From NCBI RefSeq assembly GCF_001667075.1, contig NZ_LZIL01000028.1, forward strand, positions 1 through 64,000: DNA of 64,000 nt, given 5' to 3'. This stretch comes from Mycobacterium sp. 852014-52450_SCH5900713 (GTDB lineage Bacteria > Actinomycetota > Actinomycetes > Mycobacteriales > Mycobacteriaceae). Made by a program: the position numbers and the translations under genes. The notes under the pieces are model-generated. The model ran no database searches, was not told the DNA's origin, and saw only the letters and a program-made list of their open reading frames with translations. Position 1 is the first letter of the stretch. Every line of letters starts with the position of its first letter. This document shows, piece by piece, positions 1 to 10,987 of this stretch.

Positions 1-3000
1 TTGCGGTGCGGCACCGCCACACCCTTCGGGGTGCCGGTCGTACCGGACGTATAGATGATGTAGGCGACGTTCTCCGCGGACGGCGCGGGCAGCCCATCGC
101 TGGATTGGGTCGCGACGGCCGGGTCGTCGAATTCGATGATCTCCAGGCCCGACCCGTCCAGCCGCGATCGCACGTCCGCGGTGGTGACGGCCGCGATCGG
201 CGCGGCGTCGCCAAGCACGAACTCGATCCGCGCCGCCGGCACCGTCGGGTCGACCGGCAGGTAGGCCGCCCCGGTCTTGAGCACCGACAAAATCGCCACC
301 ACGGCCTCGGCCGTCCGCGGGAACAGCACCGCGACGCGCTCCCCCGGCCCGGCGCCCCGGCTCACCAGCAGGTGCGCCAGCCGGTTAGCGGACTCTTCGA
401 CCTCGCCGTACGTCCACGAACGGTCGCCGTCGGTGATGGCCACTGCCTCCGGGGCGCGCGCGGCCTGGGCGGCGAACAGCTCCGGAATCGAGGCCAGCTT
501 CCGCGCCGTCTCGGTCAGCACCGCCCGGTTGCCCCACTCGTCGAGCCGGCCGTGCTCGGCGGCGTCGAGCAGGTCGATCGAGGACAGGCGGCGGGAGGGA
601 TCGGCGGTCATGGCCACCATCACCTGCTGCAAGCGCTCGATCAGCGTGTCGATGGCGGCGGTGCTGAACACCTCGGTGTCGAACTCGACGCGAAGGCTCA
701 GTTCGTGGCCCGGCGAGGCCACAACGGACAGCGGGTAGTGGTTGTACTCCCGGCTGCTGAAATCGGTGACGGCCAATTCGTGGACGCCCAACAGCGCGCC
801 CGCGTCGATCGGATAGTTCTCGTAGAGGAACAGGGTGTCGAACAACTGGTCGTGACCGGTGACGCGGTGAATCTCGGGCAGCGCCAGGTGCTCGTAGTCG
901 ACGGTGTCGTTGTGCAGGCGTTGCAACTGGTCCAGCAGTTCGGCGACGGTGGTTGTCGGGGTGACGGTCGCGCGCACCGGCACCGTGTTGATCAGCAGGC
1001 CGACCATCGCGTCCGCGCCGGCCAATTCGTGGGGCCGCCCCGAAACCGCGGTGCCGAAGGCCACATCGTGCTGCCCGGTCAGCCAGGTCAGCAGCTGGGT
1101 CCACGCGCCCTGCAACACGGTGCTGATGGTGGTGCGGCACGAGCGCGCCAGCTCGCCCAGCGCCTTCGTGGTCTCGGCGGGCACATGGAACGCGGCGACG
1201 CCGCGCCGCCCGATGTGTCCGAGGGGGCCGACGAGGGTGGGGGTCTCGAAGCCGGCCAGCACCTGCGCCCATGCCGCTTGCGCGGCGGCGCGGTCCTGAT
1301 TGGTCAGCCAGGTGACGAAGCTGCGGTACGACGGGGCGGCGGGAAGCCGCTCCCCGTAGTAGCTGGCGAAGACCTCCTGCAGCAGGACCGGCAGCGACCA
1401 GCCGTCCACCACGATGTGGTGAATGGTCAGCACGAACCGGTGCCGGTCGGGCGCCGTACGGATCAGCGCGGCCCGGAACGACGGCTTCTCAGCGAGGTCA
1501 CACACCGCGGCGCGCTCGTCGGCGGCCAGCCGCTCGACCTCGTCATCGACGTTGCCGTCGTCGAGTTCCACGTACCGCCAGGCCATCTGCGGATCGGCAG
1601 GGATGACCTGCACCGGCTCGCCGAAATCCTCCGAGAACCGGGCGACCAGGTTGGGGTGCCGCTTGACGGCGGTGTGCACCGCCTCGCGCAGGCGCGCCGC
1701 GTCGAGTGCGCCGCGGACGGTGATGCCGAGCTGCACCGCATACAGGTCGTCCATATCCTGCGCGAAGGCGGTGTGGAACAGCAGTCCCTGCTGCACCGGG
1801 GTCAGCGGCAGCACGTCGGCGACGCTGCCTTGCCGGCAGAGCTCGTCGATCTGCTGCTGGCTGAGCTGCGCGGGGGCGATGTCCGACGGGGTCAACCCAC
1901 CGCCGCCGGCCTTGACGTGCGCGCAGATCCCGGCCAGCGCCTCAAACCACAACTGGCTCAACCGGTTAACGCGCTCGTGGTCCAGCGCCGACGGGGCCCA
2001 CGTCCAGTTGGCCTGCAGGTGCGGGCCGGCCTCGGTGTCCATGGTGCCGGCGTTGACTTCCACCGTGTGCGCCAGCGGCATGGGCACCGCGGTGGCCACG
2101 GCCGCAACGGCCAGGCTGTCGTGGCTGACCCGCCAAAAGTCGTCGGACAGGTCGGCGCCCGCGCCGAGCCGCCCCAGATAGTTGAACCCGATCACCGGGT
2201 CCGCCCCGTCCAGGTCCACCTCGGCGTTCAGGTAGCGCAGCAAGCCGTAGGTCAGCCCGTCGGGCAGGGCGCGCAGCTGTTCCTTGGCGTCCTTGATCAC
2301 CGCGCCCAGCGCGGCCTCGCCGGCCACCACCTGCGACCAGCTCAGCCGGCGGCTCTTGAGCGCCACCGGGTATTTGGTGGTGAACCAGCCGACGGTGCGC
2401 GACAGATCCACCCGGGGAGCCAGTTCTTCCTGGCGTCCATGGCCCTCCACGTCGATGGCGATCGGCGCCGCGCCCGTACCCAGGAATTCCGCGAACGCCA
2501 GCCCGAAGGCGATCAACAAGATGTCGCCCACGCCGGCGTGGAACGCGGCCGGCACCTCGCCGAGCAGCAGTCGGGTCGTGTCGACGTCCAGCGACACGGA
2601 GAGCTGGCCTGCCGTCACATAGGTGTCGACATCGGGTTGCGCCGCGGGCAACGCCGCCGGGGTGGCCGCCACCTGTCGCCATTCGTCCGCCCGGGCCACC
2701 ACGTCGGCGCGCTGGGCGTACTCCTCCAGAAGCGACGACCACCGGGCGAACGACGTGCCCGGTGCCAGCAAGGTTATCGGCTGCCCGCTGTGATGCTGCG
2801 CCCAGGCGATGTTGAAGTCTTCCAACAGGATTCGCCACGACACACCGTCGACTGCGAGGTGGTGGATGATCAGGGCCAGCTGGCCCGTCGGCGCGGCCCA
2901 CGCCGCGCTGACCATCACCCCGGCGGCCGGGTTCAACCGCGACCGCGCCTCCGCCAATGTCTCTTCGGACAGCGTCTCGACGGCGTGCACGCAGCCGCGC

Positions 3001-6000
3001 GCGTCCACCGCACCGACCTCGGGCACGTGCAGCGACCAGCCGCCCGCACCGTCGTCGTCGGCGCGCAGCCGCAGCGCGGCGTGGCGATCCAGCAGGGCCT
3101 GCAGCACCGCCACCACGTCGGCCTCGCCTGCCCCGGCCGGCGCCTGCACCACCATGGTCTGGTTGAACTGTTCGATCGGCCCGTCGATGGTCTGCAGCCA
3201 GCGCATGATCGGGGTGGCCACCACCGGCCCGACGCCGTCGTCGGCGACACCGCCCGCGCCGTCGGCCGCCACCTCGGCCACCCGGGCCAGCCGGGCCACC
3301 GACTGCTCGACGAACACGTCGCGCGGCCGGAACAGGATCCCCGCCGCACGGGCGCGGGCCACCACCTGCATGGACAGGATGCTGTCGCCACCGAGGTCGA
3401 AGAAGGAAGCGTCGACGCCGACCCGCTCCAGGCCCAGCACCTGGGCGTAGATGTCGGCGAGGATCTCCTCGACTGCGTCGCCGGGGGCGCGGTATTCGGC
3501 GGTGGCGTATTCGGGTGCCGGCAGGGCTCGCTTGTCGAGTTTGCCGTTGCCCGTCAGGGGCAGCGCCTCGAGCACCACCACCGCGGCGGGCACCATGTAC
3601 GGCGGGAGGCGATCGGCCAGCGCGGCTCGGATCGCGGCCGGATCGGCCGTGCCGGTGATGTATCCGACCAGGCGCTTGTCGCCGGGGCGGTCCTCGCGCG
3701 CGATCACGGCGGCGTTTTCCACCCCGTCGAGGCCCTTGAGCACCGATTGGATTTCGCCGAGCTCGATGCGGTAGCCGCGGATCTTGACCTGCTCGTCGGA
3801 GCGGCCGAAGTATTGCAGCTGCCCGTCCTCGCCCCAGCAGACCAGGTCACCGGTGCGGTACATCCGGGCTCCGGGGCCACCGAAGGGGTTGGCCACGAAC
3901 CGGGATGCAGTCAACCCGGCGCGGCGCACGTATCCGCAGCCGACGCCGCGACCGGCCAGGTACAGCTCACCGACCACACCGGCGGGCACCGGCTGTAACC
4001 ACTTGTCGAGCACGAACATTGCCGCGCCGGCGATCGGCGAACCGATCGGCACCACAGCGGATCCGGGGGTCAACGGCTTGCTGATCGACGCGCACACCGT
4101 GGTTTCCGTCGGACCGTAGGCGTCCAGCATCACCCGCCCGGGCGCCGCCCACCGATCCACCACGTCGGTCGGGCAGGCTTCGCCGGCCACCACCAAGGCG
4201 GTGGACTCCAGGCCGTCCGCGGGCAGCATCGCAACCGAGGACGGGGTCTGCGTGAGCACGCTGACCTTCTCCGCGACCAGCAGATCGTGGAGGTCTTCCG
4301 GCGAGCTCGCCACCGACTCGGGCACCACCAGCAGGCGTCTGCCCCGCAGCAGGGCGCCGAAGATCTCCCACACCGAGAAGTCGAACGCCGAGGAATGGCT
4401 TTGCGTCCACACCTGCCCCTTAGGCAGGCCGGCGTCGAGCGACTCGATCAGCCACGTGACGTTGAGATGGGGAATCGCAACGCCTTTGGGGGTCCCGGTG
4501 GTTCCGGAGGTGTAGATGATGTAGGCGATGTTGTCCGCGGCGGGCGCGGGCAGCGCGGTGTTGGGCTGAGCCTCGACCGCCGGGTCGTGCACGTCGACGA
4601 CCGACAGGTCGCGCCCGTCCAGGCGCGAGCGCAGGTCCGCCGTAGTGATCACCGCGCTCGGTCCCGCGTCGGCAAGCACGAATTCCATGCGCGCCGCCGA
4701 GTGCGCCGGATCGATCGGCACGTAGGCAGCACCGGTTTTCAGCACCGCGAGCATGGCCACGATCGCGTCGACGCAGCGGGGGAACATGACTGCGACGCAG
4801 TCACCCGGACCCACGCCATGACCGGCAAGCAGGTGGGCCAGCCGGTTGGAGGCCTCGTCGAGTTCGGCGTAGGTCAACGACTTGGCGGCACAGGTAACCG
4901 CCAGGGCCTCGGGCGCGCGCTGCACGTGTTCCGCGAAGGCCACCGGGATTGACGACGGGGTAGGCACCGGCGCCGTCAAGGCCGCCCGGTTGCTCCACTC
5001 GTCGATTTGGGCCGGCTCGTCGGCGGCCAGCAGATCGATCGAGGCCAGCCACCGCTCCGGGTCGGCGGTCATCTCCTCCAGCACCTGCTGCATGCGCGCC
5101 GCCAGGTCGGCGACGCCGAAGTCCGCGAACGGTTGCCCCGGCCCCGCGGTGCTGAGGAAGAGCTGGTCACCTGCGCCCATGAAGAACAAACTGAAGTGCC
5201 CCACGGGCCCGTGATTCGTGTACGACGCCGTGGCCGGGGAACCGGCCAGGTCCAGCGTCAGCCTCATCGGAAGGAAATTGATCCCGACCCGATTCGCCGC
5301 CTGCCGCAGACCGTCACTCTCCAGGGTGTGCACCGGGAATCGCTGGTGCTGCAACAACTCCCGGATTCGCGTGTCGACGTGTTTGCAGAAGTCGGCGACG
5401 GTGGCCGTCGGTGACGTGTTCAGCACCAGCGGCACCACCCCGGCGAACATCCCGGGAAGCGTCTTCGACTCCGGACGCACCCGCCGGCTCACCGGGAAGT
5501 CGAGCGCTACCTCAGGACCACTCCCCGACCACGCCCGCACCAAGAGCGCGCACGCCGCGGTGGTGACGGAGAACCGGCGGATGCCCAGCTTCTTGGACAG
5601 CTCCTTGATCCGGGTGGTGACGGACGGGTCCAACTGGACGGAAGCTGACGGCGAGTAGTGGTCTTTGCCGCTCGTGGTGTCGGCTGCGGGCCGATCGACC
5701 CATGCGGTTTCCGGCGGAAGGTTGCTGCTCCAATACGCCTGGTCGTCCAGATAATCGGGCGACGCTTCGTATTCCGACTCGATGTCGACCAAATCCTGCG
5801 CCGAACCGAAATAGGCATCGGGAATGGGTTTTCCGGCGACCATCGCCGAATAAATCGTCGAAACCCGACGGCATACCAGCGCCATGCCCAATCCATCGAC
5901 TGCGATGTGGTGGCAGCAGCCGAACAAATAGAACTCGGCGGCCTGTGTCTGGAATAACACGAATTTGAACAGCTGGCCGTTCAATGCCATCGGCGTGCGC

Positions 6001-6320
6001 TGGATCGACGAGGACATCGTACGGGCTTCCCCCACCGGGTCGGGCGAGGAAGTCAGGTCATGGAAGTCGAGCTCGAAGTCCGGGTAGTCGATCGGCTTCT
6101 GCACAACCTGGCCGTCGACCTCGAAGAACGACACCCTGCCGGCCTCGGCCTCGGCAACGGCCTGACGGAGGGCGCGCTCGAGGGCCTCCCGATCCAGTGC
6201 GCCCTCGATTTTTATCAAGAGCCCGAGCTGCCACTCCGTGCCGACGTAGCCCGTTTCCTGCGAAAGCCAGATGTCCAGCTGTCCGCGCGTCAGCGGAAGT
6301 GCGCGATCACCAACTCCCAT
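1..6320 (-). CDS. mps1: Mps1-like GPL nonribosomal peptide synthetase, N-terminal part (C-A-PCP-E-C-A, runs off the window)
   Basis: Builds the start of the GPL lipopeptide. About 2106 residues are visible in one open minus frame. Order: condensation domain with HHIAVDG at about residue 137; adenylation domain with YTSGTTG at about 603; PCP with FFDLGGDSI, Ser about 980; epimerisation domain with [16 protein letters not shown] from about 1153; second condensation domain with HHIVVDG at about 1634; start of a second A domain, whose YTSGTTG at about 2090 is the last motif before the edge. An N-terminal C domain with no upstream carrier fits a lipoinitiating starter C domain. Pocket residues read by eye in the first A domain are D-F-W-T-V-A-A-V-C, close to Phe codes such as DAWTVAAVC; followed by E, this predicts D-Phe, the first residue of the GPL core. 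ATG at 6320 lies 40 bases after mbtH, with GGGGGAG just upstream. Translational coupling to mbtH is likely. Confidence 0.93.
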   Translation of the reverse strand, partial: MGVGDRALPLTRGQLDIWLSQETGYVGTEWQLGLLIKIEGALDREALERALRQAVAEAEAGRVSFFEVDGQVVQKPIDYPDFELDFHDLTSSPDPVGEARTMSSSIQRTPMALNGQLFKFVLFQTQAAEFYLFGCCHHIAVDGLGMALVCRRVSTIYSAMVAGKPIPDAYFGSAQDLVDIESEYEASPDYLDDQAYWSSNLPPETAWVDRPAADTTSGKDHYSPSASVQLDPSVTTRIKELSKKLGIRRFSVTTAACALLVRAWSGSGPEVALDFPVSRRVRPESKTLPGMFAGVVPLVLNTSPTATVADFCKHVDTRIRELLQHQRFPVHTLESDGLRQAANRVGINFLPMRLTLDLAGSPATASYTNHGPVGHFSLFFMGAGDQLFLSTAGPGQPFADFGVADLAARMQQVLEEMTADPERWLASIDLLAADEPAQIDEWSNRAALTAPVPTPSSIPVAFAEHVQRAPEALAVTCAAKSLTYAELDEASNRLAHLLAGHGVGPGDCVAVMFPRCVDAIVAMLAVLKTGAAYVPIDPAHSAARMEFVLADAGPSAVITTADLRSRLDGRDLSVVDVHDPAVEAQPNTALPAPAADNIAYIIYTSGTTGTPKGVAIPHLNVTWLIESLDAGLPKGQVWTQSHSSAFDFSVWEIFGALLRGRRLLVVPESVASSPEDLHDLLVAEKVSVLTQTPSSVAMLPADGLESTALVVAGEACPTDVVDRWAAPGRVMLDAYGPTETTVCASISKPLTPGSAVVPIGSPIAGAAMFVLDKWLQPVPAGVVGELYLAGRGVGCGYVRRAGLTASRFVANPFGGPGARMYRTGDLVCWGEDGQLQYFGRSDEQVKIRGYRIELGEIQSVLKGLDGVENAAVIAREDRPGDKRLVGYITGTADPAAIRAALADRLPPYMVPAAVVVLEALPLTGNGKLDKRALPAPEYATAEYRAPGDAVEEILADIYAQVLGLERVGVDASFFDLGGDSILSMQVVARARAAGILFRPRDVFVEQSVARLARVAEVAADGAGGVADDGVGPVVATPIMRWLQTIDGPIEQFNQTMVVQAPAGAGEADVVAVLQALLDRHAALRLRADDDGAGGWSLHVPEVGAVDARGCVHAVETLSEETLAEARSRLNPAAGVMVSAAWAAPTGQLALIIHHLAVDGVSWRILLEDFNIAWAQHHSGQPITLLAPGTSFARWSSLLEEYAQRADVVARADEWRQVAATPAALPAAQPDVDTYVTAGQLSVSLDVDTTRLLLGEVPAAFHAGVGDILLIAFGLAFAEFLGTGAAPIAIDVEGHGRQEELAPRVDLSRTVGWFTTKYPVALKSRRLSWSQVVAGEAALGAVIKDAKEQLRALPDGLTYGLLRYLNAEVDLDGADPVIGFNYLGRLGAGADLSDDFWRVSHDSLAVAAVATAVPMPLAHTVEVNAGTMDTEAGPHLQANWTWAPSALDHERVNRLSQLWFEALAGICAHVKAGGGGLTPSDIAPAQLSQQQIDELCRQGSVADVLPLTPVQQGLLFHTAFAQDMDDLYAVQLGITVRGALDAARLREAVHTAVKRHPNLVARFSEDFGEPVQVIPADPQMAWRYVELDDGNVDDEVERLAADERAAVCDLAEKPSFRAALIRTAPDRHRFVLTIHHIVVDGWSLPVLLQEVFASYYGERLPAAPSYRSFVTWLTNQDRAAAQAAWAQVLAGFETPTLVGPLGHIGRRGVAAFHVPAETTKALGELARSCRTTISTVLQGAWTQLLTWLTGQHDVAFGTAVSGRPHELAGADAMVGLLINTVPVRATVTPTTTVAELLDQLQRLHNDTVDYEHLALPEIHRVTGHDQLFDTLFLYENYPIDAGALLGVHELAVTDFSSREYNHYPLSVVASPGHELSLRVEFDTEVFSTAAIDTLIERLQQVMVAMTADPSRRLSSIDLLDAAEHGRLDEWGNRAVLTETARKLASIPELFAAQAARAPEAVAITDGDRSWTYGEVEESANRLAHLLVSRGAGPGERVAVLFPRTAEAVVAILSVLKTGAAYLPVDPTVPAARIEFVLGDAAPIAAVTTADVRSRLDGSGLEIIEFDDPAVATQSSDGLPAPSAENVAYIIYTSGTTGTPKGVAVPHR

Positions 6321-6360
6321 CGACTCCCCCAAAGCTCCACCCGCCCCATACCCCGACTCG

Positions 6361-6591
6361 TTACTGGTCAAAACCCCGACCCGTTGCGAGCTTGTCGCGC
6401 AGACTCTTTGGCCGAATGTCGGGCCAATTCTGTTCGATGTACTCCAAGCACGCAGCGCGGTCCGCCTCGCCGTACACCACTCGCCAGCCAGCTGGAACAT
6501 CGGCGAAGGCCGGCCACAGGCTGTGCTGCTCTTCGTCGTTCACTAAGACGAAAAAACTGCCGTTGTCGTCGTCGAATGGGTTGATGCTCAC
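6361..6591 (-). CDS. mbtH: MbtH-family NRPS partner protein
   Basis: 76 residues, the usual family length. The protein binds and activates adenylation domains. Visible family features are [11 protein letters not shown], the PAGW turn and the terminal WPDIRPKSL block. GTG start with GGAGAACC just upstream. It is the first gene of the leftward NRPS operon, 40 bases ahead of the synthetase, as in other GPL loci where mbtH precedes mps1-mps2. Its partner is presumably the adjacent NRPS. Confidence 0.95.
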   Translation of the reverse strand: MSINPFDDDNGSFFVLVNDEEQHSLWPAFADVPAGWRVVYGEADRAACLEYIEQNWPDIRPKSLRDKLATGRGFDQ

Positions 6592-7048
6592 GGTTCTCCA
6601 GGATGTCTAGTTGACACAAGTGGAACGGTTCCAAACCCTACTGGAGGCACCATCGTGCGTCCGAGGTTTGGACAAAGTTCCCGGTGTGACCTGACAGGCT
6701 CTTAATGCAGCCTAAGAATTGGGCTGGTGCGGGGCTGCACAGCTGCCGCCGTTGGCTGCTGTGACCTGCAACAATGGCTCACCGGGGAGGTTCGCGATCG
6801 CGCGTGGTCTGCCTGCTAGGACGATGGAATTTTGGGTGGTTGTCAGCGCCTAGGCTACCGGTCCGAAAGCCGGCGCGAAAATCACCAAGAGGCGGATCCG
6901 CGGCGGCGGCTACTCCAACGCAGCAAACGGCGCGGCGAGTGGCCTGTCTGGGACGCCCGCGCCGCCCACTGCGACGGCAACGGGCGCGCACAGAAATGCC
7001 GTCCCCGAACCCATTGACTCGGGGCGGCGATCGTCGTTAGCTGACTAC

Positions 7049-7070
7049 GGCCGCTGATCACTCAGCGGCC
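7049..7070. other. perfect hairpin, 9-bp arms with 4-base loop
   Basis: GGCCGCTGA and TCAGCGGCC flank the loop TCAC. It lies in the middle of the divergent NRPS/mmpS4 intergenic region, about 460 bases from the NRPS-operon start and 360 bases before mmpS4. No gene ends here, so a transcription terminator is not the obvious reading; an operator or a leader-RNA element is possible. No U-tract follows. Confidence 0.45.
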
Positions 7071-7202
7071 TCGGCCGCAGGGCGGACCGCGGGGTGGGCG
7101 GGCGCCGTTCCGGACCGAGTGGGGCACCCGGCGCCAACCGGGTGAACCATCCGGGCGGGCGATCTACAAAGTGCCGTTATGCACGCGGTATGCATTACGA
7201 TC

Positions 7203-7233
7203 CCGTATCTCAATGCCGAAGCGGCTGATACGG
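7203..7233. promoter_or_regulatory. possible operator: CCGTATC-N17-GATACGG inverted repeat
   Basis: Perfect 7-base arms separated by 17 bases, about 200 bases upstream of the mmpS4 start. The spacing suits a dimeric regulator, but a repeat of this size can occur by chance in an 837-base region. No regulator gene lies nearby. Confidence 0.25.
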
Positions 7234-7428
7234 AGACCATTCGCGTGGTTTACTCATGAAGACCTGGTCGCGCTCCCGGGGGGCGGGGCTCGTATGGGGT
7301 GCCGAAGCACGACTAGTCTGCGACGTACACCGCATCTGAGTGCCCTCACCTGGCGCGGCCCAAGATGTAACAGCTTGATCGGGCCGGCGGAATAACAAGA
7401 GACGCGTAAACGGGTAGAAGGGGGTGCG

Positions 7429-8031
7429 GTGACCGAACCCGACCTGCGGGCCCGGCCCGGTTTCGCCAGCACGAAAGGCAGCGACATTAGCCAGCCGTCA
7501 AGTCGACGACGCCGTTTTTTGCCGTTTGCTCGCCGAACTTCGACTGAGCCGGGGGGACAGCGCGCGCCGCGGGAATACCGCCGGAGTCAGGGCGTCGGGA
7601 TTTTCAGAGCGCTGAAGCACGTGTGGATCCCGCTGGTCATTCTGGCGGTCGTTGTCGCCGGCGGTATAACGGTGACGCGTTTGCACGGGATATTCGGTTC
7701 CGAGAAGCGGCCGTCGTATGCCGACACCAGACAACAAGACACCAAGCCTTTCAACCCCAAGCGTGTGCAGTACCAGATCTTCGGACCGCCAGGGACGACC
7801 GCCGACATCAGCTATTTCGACATCAACGGCGAGCCGCAGCACATCAACGGCATTCCACTGCCGTGGACATACGACATCGCGACCACCCTGCCGTCGATCG
7901 TGGCAAACGTTGTGGCACAAGGGAATAGCGATACGCTCGGCTGCCGTATACTGGTCGACGGTGCGGTCAAAGCTGAGAGGATCTCACACGAGTTGAACGC
8001 GTTCACCTACTGCGTCCTGACAGCCACATGA
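7429..8031 (+). CDS. mmpS4: MmpS-family accessory protein of the GPL MmpL exporters
   Basis: 200 residues. One membrane anchor at about residues 67-87 ([17 protein letters not shown]), then an extracytoplasmic domain with the MmpS-type YDIFGPPG-like and DINGEPQ segments and a C-terminal pair of Cys. MmpS proteins are usually about 140-150 residues; the extra length is a basic, Pro/Ser-rich cytoplasmic N-terminus of about 60 residues. GTG start with AGAAGGGGG upstream supports the long form. The stop overlaps the next start (ATGA), so it is coupled to mmpL4a. In GPL mycobacteria MmpS4 helps assemble the export machinery for GPL. Confidence 0.9.
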   Translation: MTEPDLRARPGFASTKGSDISQPSSRRRRFLPFARRTSTEPGGQRAPREYRRSQGVGIFRALKHVWIPLVILAVVVAGGITVTRLHGIFGSEKRPSYADTRQQDTKPFNPKRVQYQIFGPPGTTADISYFDINGEPQHINGIPLPWTYDIATTLPSIVANVVAQGNSDTLGCRILVDGAVKAERISHELNAFTYCVLTAT

Positions 8032-10919
8032 GCACCCAGCCAGTGGTTGAAGAACGCGCCAGGCAGCCATTCTTTGCGCGGACGATCCATCGGTTCTCCG
8101 TTCCCATTATTTTGGGATGGCTGGGCATTGCGGTCCTGATGACCATCGGCGTCCCGTCACTGGAACAGGTCGAGGCGGAGCATGCAGTTTCACTGAGTCC
8201 GATCGGTGCGCCGTCGTTCAAAGCGATGGAGCGCCTCGGGACGGACTTCAAGGAAACCAACACCGGCGCTTTGGCAATGATTTTGCTGGAGAGCCAGCAG
8301 CCCCTGAACGACGATACCCACGCCTATTACGACCGTTTGGTTCGTGACCTGCAGAACGATCACAAACACGTGCAGCACGTCCAGAATTTCTGGGGCGATC
8401 CGCTCACCCGGGGGGCTGCGCAGAGCCAGGACGGCAAGGCCGCCTACGTCCAGATCAACCTGAACGGCAACGCGGGCGGCAGTTCGGGCGACGAATCAGT
8501 TGCCGCGGTCCGGAAAATCGTGCAGGCCGCGAATCCGCCCGCCGGTCTCAAGGTCTACGTCACGGGACCCGCGCCGATCGTCGCGGATATGAATGTCGCC
8601 GGCCAGAAGACCGTCCTGTTGGTGACGGCGGTGGCCCTTGCCGTCATCTTCATCACGCTGCTCCTCGTCTACCGTTCCATCGTCACGGTGATCCTCTTGC
8701 TGTTGATTGTCGGGCTGGAATTGCAGGTGGCGCGGGGAATGGTCGCGCTGCTCGGCCATCTCGGGGTAGTCGGTCTTACTACGTTTGCCGTCAACCTGCT
8801 GGTAGCCGCGGTGATCGCGACTGGAACCGACTACGGAATCTTCTTCGTCGGTCGATATCAAGAGGCCCGTTATGCGGGCGAGAGTAAAGAGGCGGCTTTC
8901 TACACCACCTTCAACAGTGTCGCCAAAGTCGTGTTGGCTTCCGGTTTAACGATCGCCGGTGCGGTGCTCTGCCTCAGTTTCACCCGGCTACCTTATTTTC
9001 AGCCGCTCGGCATTCCCTGTGCCGTGGGCATTGCCATCGCGGTCCTGGTGGCGCTCACGCTGGGGCCCGCACTTCTCGCGGCCGGCGCCCGGTTCGGAAT
9101 GTTCGACCCGAAGCGGGCGATCACGGTTCACCGCTGGCGACGGATCGGCACGGCCATTGTGCGGTGGCCGGCCCCCATTCTCATCGCGACCATGGCGGTC
9201 GCTCTGATTGGGCTTTTGACATTGCCGAATTACCGGCCCAGCTACGACGATCAAAAGTTCATTCCGGCAAGCATTCCCGCCAACGTCGGATACGCGGCCG
9301 CTGAGCGGCATTTCCCCGGATCTCGAATGATGATGCCCGAGATTCTATTGGTCGAGACCGACCACGACTTGCGTAACCCGACGGACATGCTGGTGATCAA
9401 CAAACTCGCCAAGGGCGTGCTCGCGGTTCCGGGTATCTCGACGGTGCAGACCGTGACCAGACCAGAGGGAGTCCCACTGCAGCACACCACTATCCCGTGG
9501 ATAGTGAGCATGGGGCAGGCGAGCCAGCTGCAGAACATGGCGTTCCAAAAAGACCGCATGGACGACATGCTCGTGCAGGCCGAAGAGATGGCGAAAATGA
9601 TCGCCATCATGCAGCACATGTTGGATTTGATGAGACAACTCGTCGCCACGACCCATCACATGGTCGGCGTGACGCATCAGATGCAGGACATTACCTCGGA
9701 ATTGCGTGACCGCCTTGCGGACTTCGAGGACTTTTTCAGGCCCCTCCGCAGCTACTTCTACTGGGAGAGGCACTGCTACGACATTCCCGTCTGCTTCTCG
9801 CTGAGATCCATCTTCGATGGCATCGACGGCGTCGATGAGATCAACGACAAGCTGAAAGAGCTCGTACAAAACCTCGATGAGCTGGACATGATCCTGCCTC
9901 AGCTGGTCATGCAGATCCCGCCGATGATCGAAACCATGTCGAGCATGCGCACCATGATGCTGACCATGCACAGCACCATGTCGGGCGTCATGGGCCAGAT
10001 GGATTCCAACTCCAAGGATCCCGCCGCGATGGGGCAGGCTTTCGACGCGTCCAAGAACGACGACTCCTTTTACCTACCGCCGGGGATCATCAACGGCTCG
10101 GAGTCCTTCAAGCGAGTCGAGAAGGTATTCATGTCACCGGACGGCAAGGACGTCCGGCTGCTCATTTCGCAACGGGGCGATCCCGCGACGCCCGAAGGCC
10201 TCTCCCGGGTCGAAGCGATCAAGACGGCGGCCGAGGAGTCGCTCAAGGGCACCCCGCTGGAAAACTCGAAGATCTACCTGACCGGTACCGCGGCGATCAC
10301 CAAGGATTTGGTGGACGGGTCGAAATTTGACCTATTGATCGCCGGAGTTTCCGCCCTCTGCCTCATTTTCATCATCATGCTGATCATGACGCGGAGTTTC
10401 ATCGCCGCAATGGTGATCGTCGGCACGGTATTGCTGTCATTGGGTGCGTCCTTCGGACTATCCGTACTGATATGGCAATACATGCTCGGCATTCAGCTGC
10501 ACTGGACCGTGCTTTCGACCTCGGTAATCGTCCTGCTGGCGGTGGGGTCTGACTACAACCTGTTGCTGGTCTCCCGGATGAGGGAGGAACTTGCCGCCGG
10601 TATCAACACCGGCATCATCCGCGCAATGGCGGGCACCGGCAAAGTGGTGACGAATGCCGGCCTGGTGTTCGCGTTCACCATGGCGTCTATGGTCGTCAGC
10701 GACCTACGCAGCATCGGCCAGGTCGGCACCACGATCGGCATCGGCTTGCTGTTCGACACATTGATCGTGCGCGCATTCATGACGCCGTCGGTCGCCGCCC
10801 TGCTGGGACGCTGGTTCTGGTGGCCGCAGACCGTGCGTCCCCGCCCCGCCAGCACGATGCTGCGGCCAACGGGGCCGCGGCCGCTGGTGCGTTCGTTGTT
10901 GTTGAAGCAGCCGCGATAA
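8028..10919 (+). CDS. mmpL4a: MmpL-family RND lipid transporter, first of a tandem pair (MmpL4a/TmtpC type)
   Basis: 963 residues, the usual MmpL size. N-terminal [17 protein letters not shown] transmembrane entry, a large extracytoplasmic loop, then TM2-6 with [15 protein letters not shown]; a second extracytoplasmic region with a Met-rich, probably coiled helical stretch at about residues 495-560 and the segment [18 protein letters not shown]; then the second TM bundle with [15 protein letters not shown] carrying the proton-relay Asp-Tyr pair. Overlaps mmpS4 by four bases. In M. smegmatis and M. abscessus the homologous pair is needed for GPL translocation. Confidence 0.93.
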   Translation: MSTQPVVEERARQPFFARTIHRFSVPIILGWLGIAVLMTIGVPSLEQVEAEHAVSLSPIGAPSFKAMERLGTDFKETNTGALAMILLESQQPLNDDTHAYYDRLVRDLQNDHKHVQHVQNFWGDPLTRGAAQSQDGKAAYVQINLNGNAGGSSGDESVAAVRKIVQAANPPAGLKVYVTGPAPIVADMNVAGQKTVLLVTAVALAVIFITLLLVYRSIVTVILLLLIVGLELQVARGMVALLGHLGVVGLTTFAVNLLVAAVIATGTDYGIFFVGRYQEARYAGESKEAAFYTTFNSVAKVVLASGLTIAGAVLCLSFTRLPYFQPLGIPCAVGIAIAVLVALTLGPALLAAGARFGMFDPKRAITVHRWRRIGTAIVRWPAPILIATMAVALIGLLTLPNYRPSYDDQKFIPASIPANVGYAAAERHFPGSRMMMPEILLVETDHDLRNPTDMLVINKLAKGVLAVPGISTVQTVTRPEGVPLQHTTIPWIVSMGQASQLQNMAFQKDRMDDMLVQAEEMAKMIAIMQHMLDLMRQLVATTHHMVGVTHQMQDITSELRDRLADFEDFFRPLRSYFYWERHCYDIPVCFSLRSIFDGIDGVDEINDKLKELVQNLDELDMILPQLVMQIPPMIETMSSMRTMMLTMHSTMSGVMGQMDSNSKDPAAMGQAFDASKNDDSFYLPPGIINGSESFKRVEKVFMSPDGKDVRLLISQRGDPATPEGLSRVEAIKTAAEESLKGTPLENSKIYLTGTAAITKDLVDGSKFDLLIAGVSALCLIFIIMLIMTRSFIAAMVIVGTVLLSLGASFGLSVLIWQYMLGIQLHWTVLSTSVIVLLAVGSDYNLLLVSRMREELAAGINTGIIRAMAGTGKVVTNAGLVFAFTMASMVVSDLRSIGQVGTTIGIGLLFDTLIVRAFMTPSVAALLGRWFWWPQTVRPRPASTMLRPTGPRPLVRSLLLKQPR

Positions 10920-10987
10920 GTGTCGGGAATCCACTTCGGCATGGGGACGACAAGCGTGGGGAGCGTCGTGGCACAGGGACAGGCCGC

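Larger units (their letters stand above)
6592..7428. other. 837-base divergent intergenic region, no gene seen
   Basis: Separates the leftward mbtH-NRPS operon from the rightward mmpS/mmpL operon, so it should hold promoters for both. Short open frames on both strands (for example 6774-7040 plus and 7058-7240 minus) have low-complexity Arg/Pro/Ala composition and no family resemblance. Two inverted repeats in it are listed separately. I could not place -35/-10 boxes with confidence. Confidence 0.6.

Noticed and set aside
6..3998. 1330-codon open frame on the plus strand
   Set aside because: It is exactly codon-opposite the NRPS frame. High-GC coding sequence leaves this antisense frame open; its translation is Arg/Gly/His-rich with no domain.
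10820..10987. N-terminal extension of mmpL4b
   Set aside because: Lies partly inside mmpL4a and does not resemble MmpL N-termini; ATG 10988 aligns with the mmpL4a start region.
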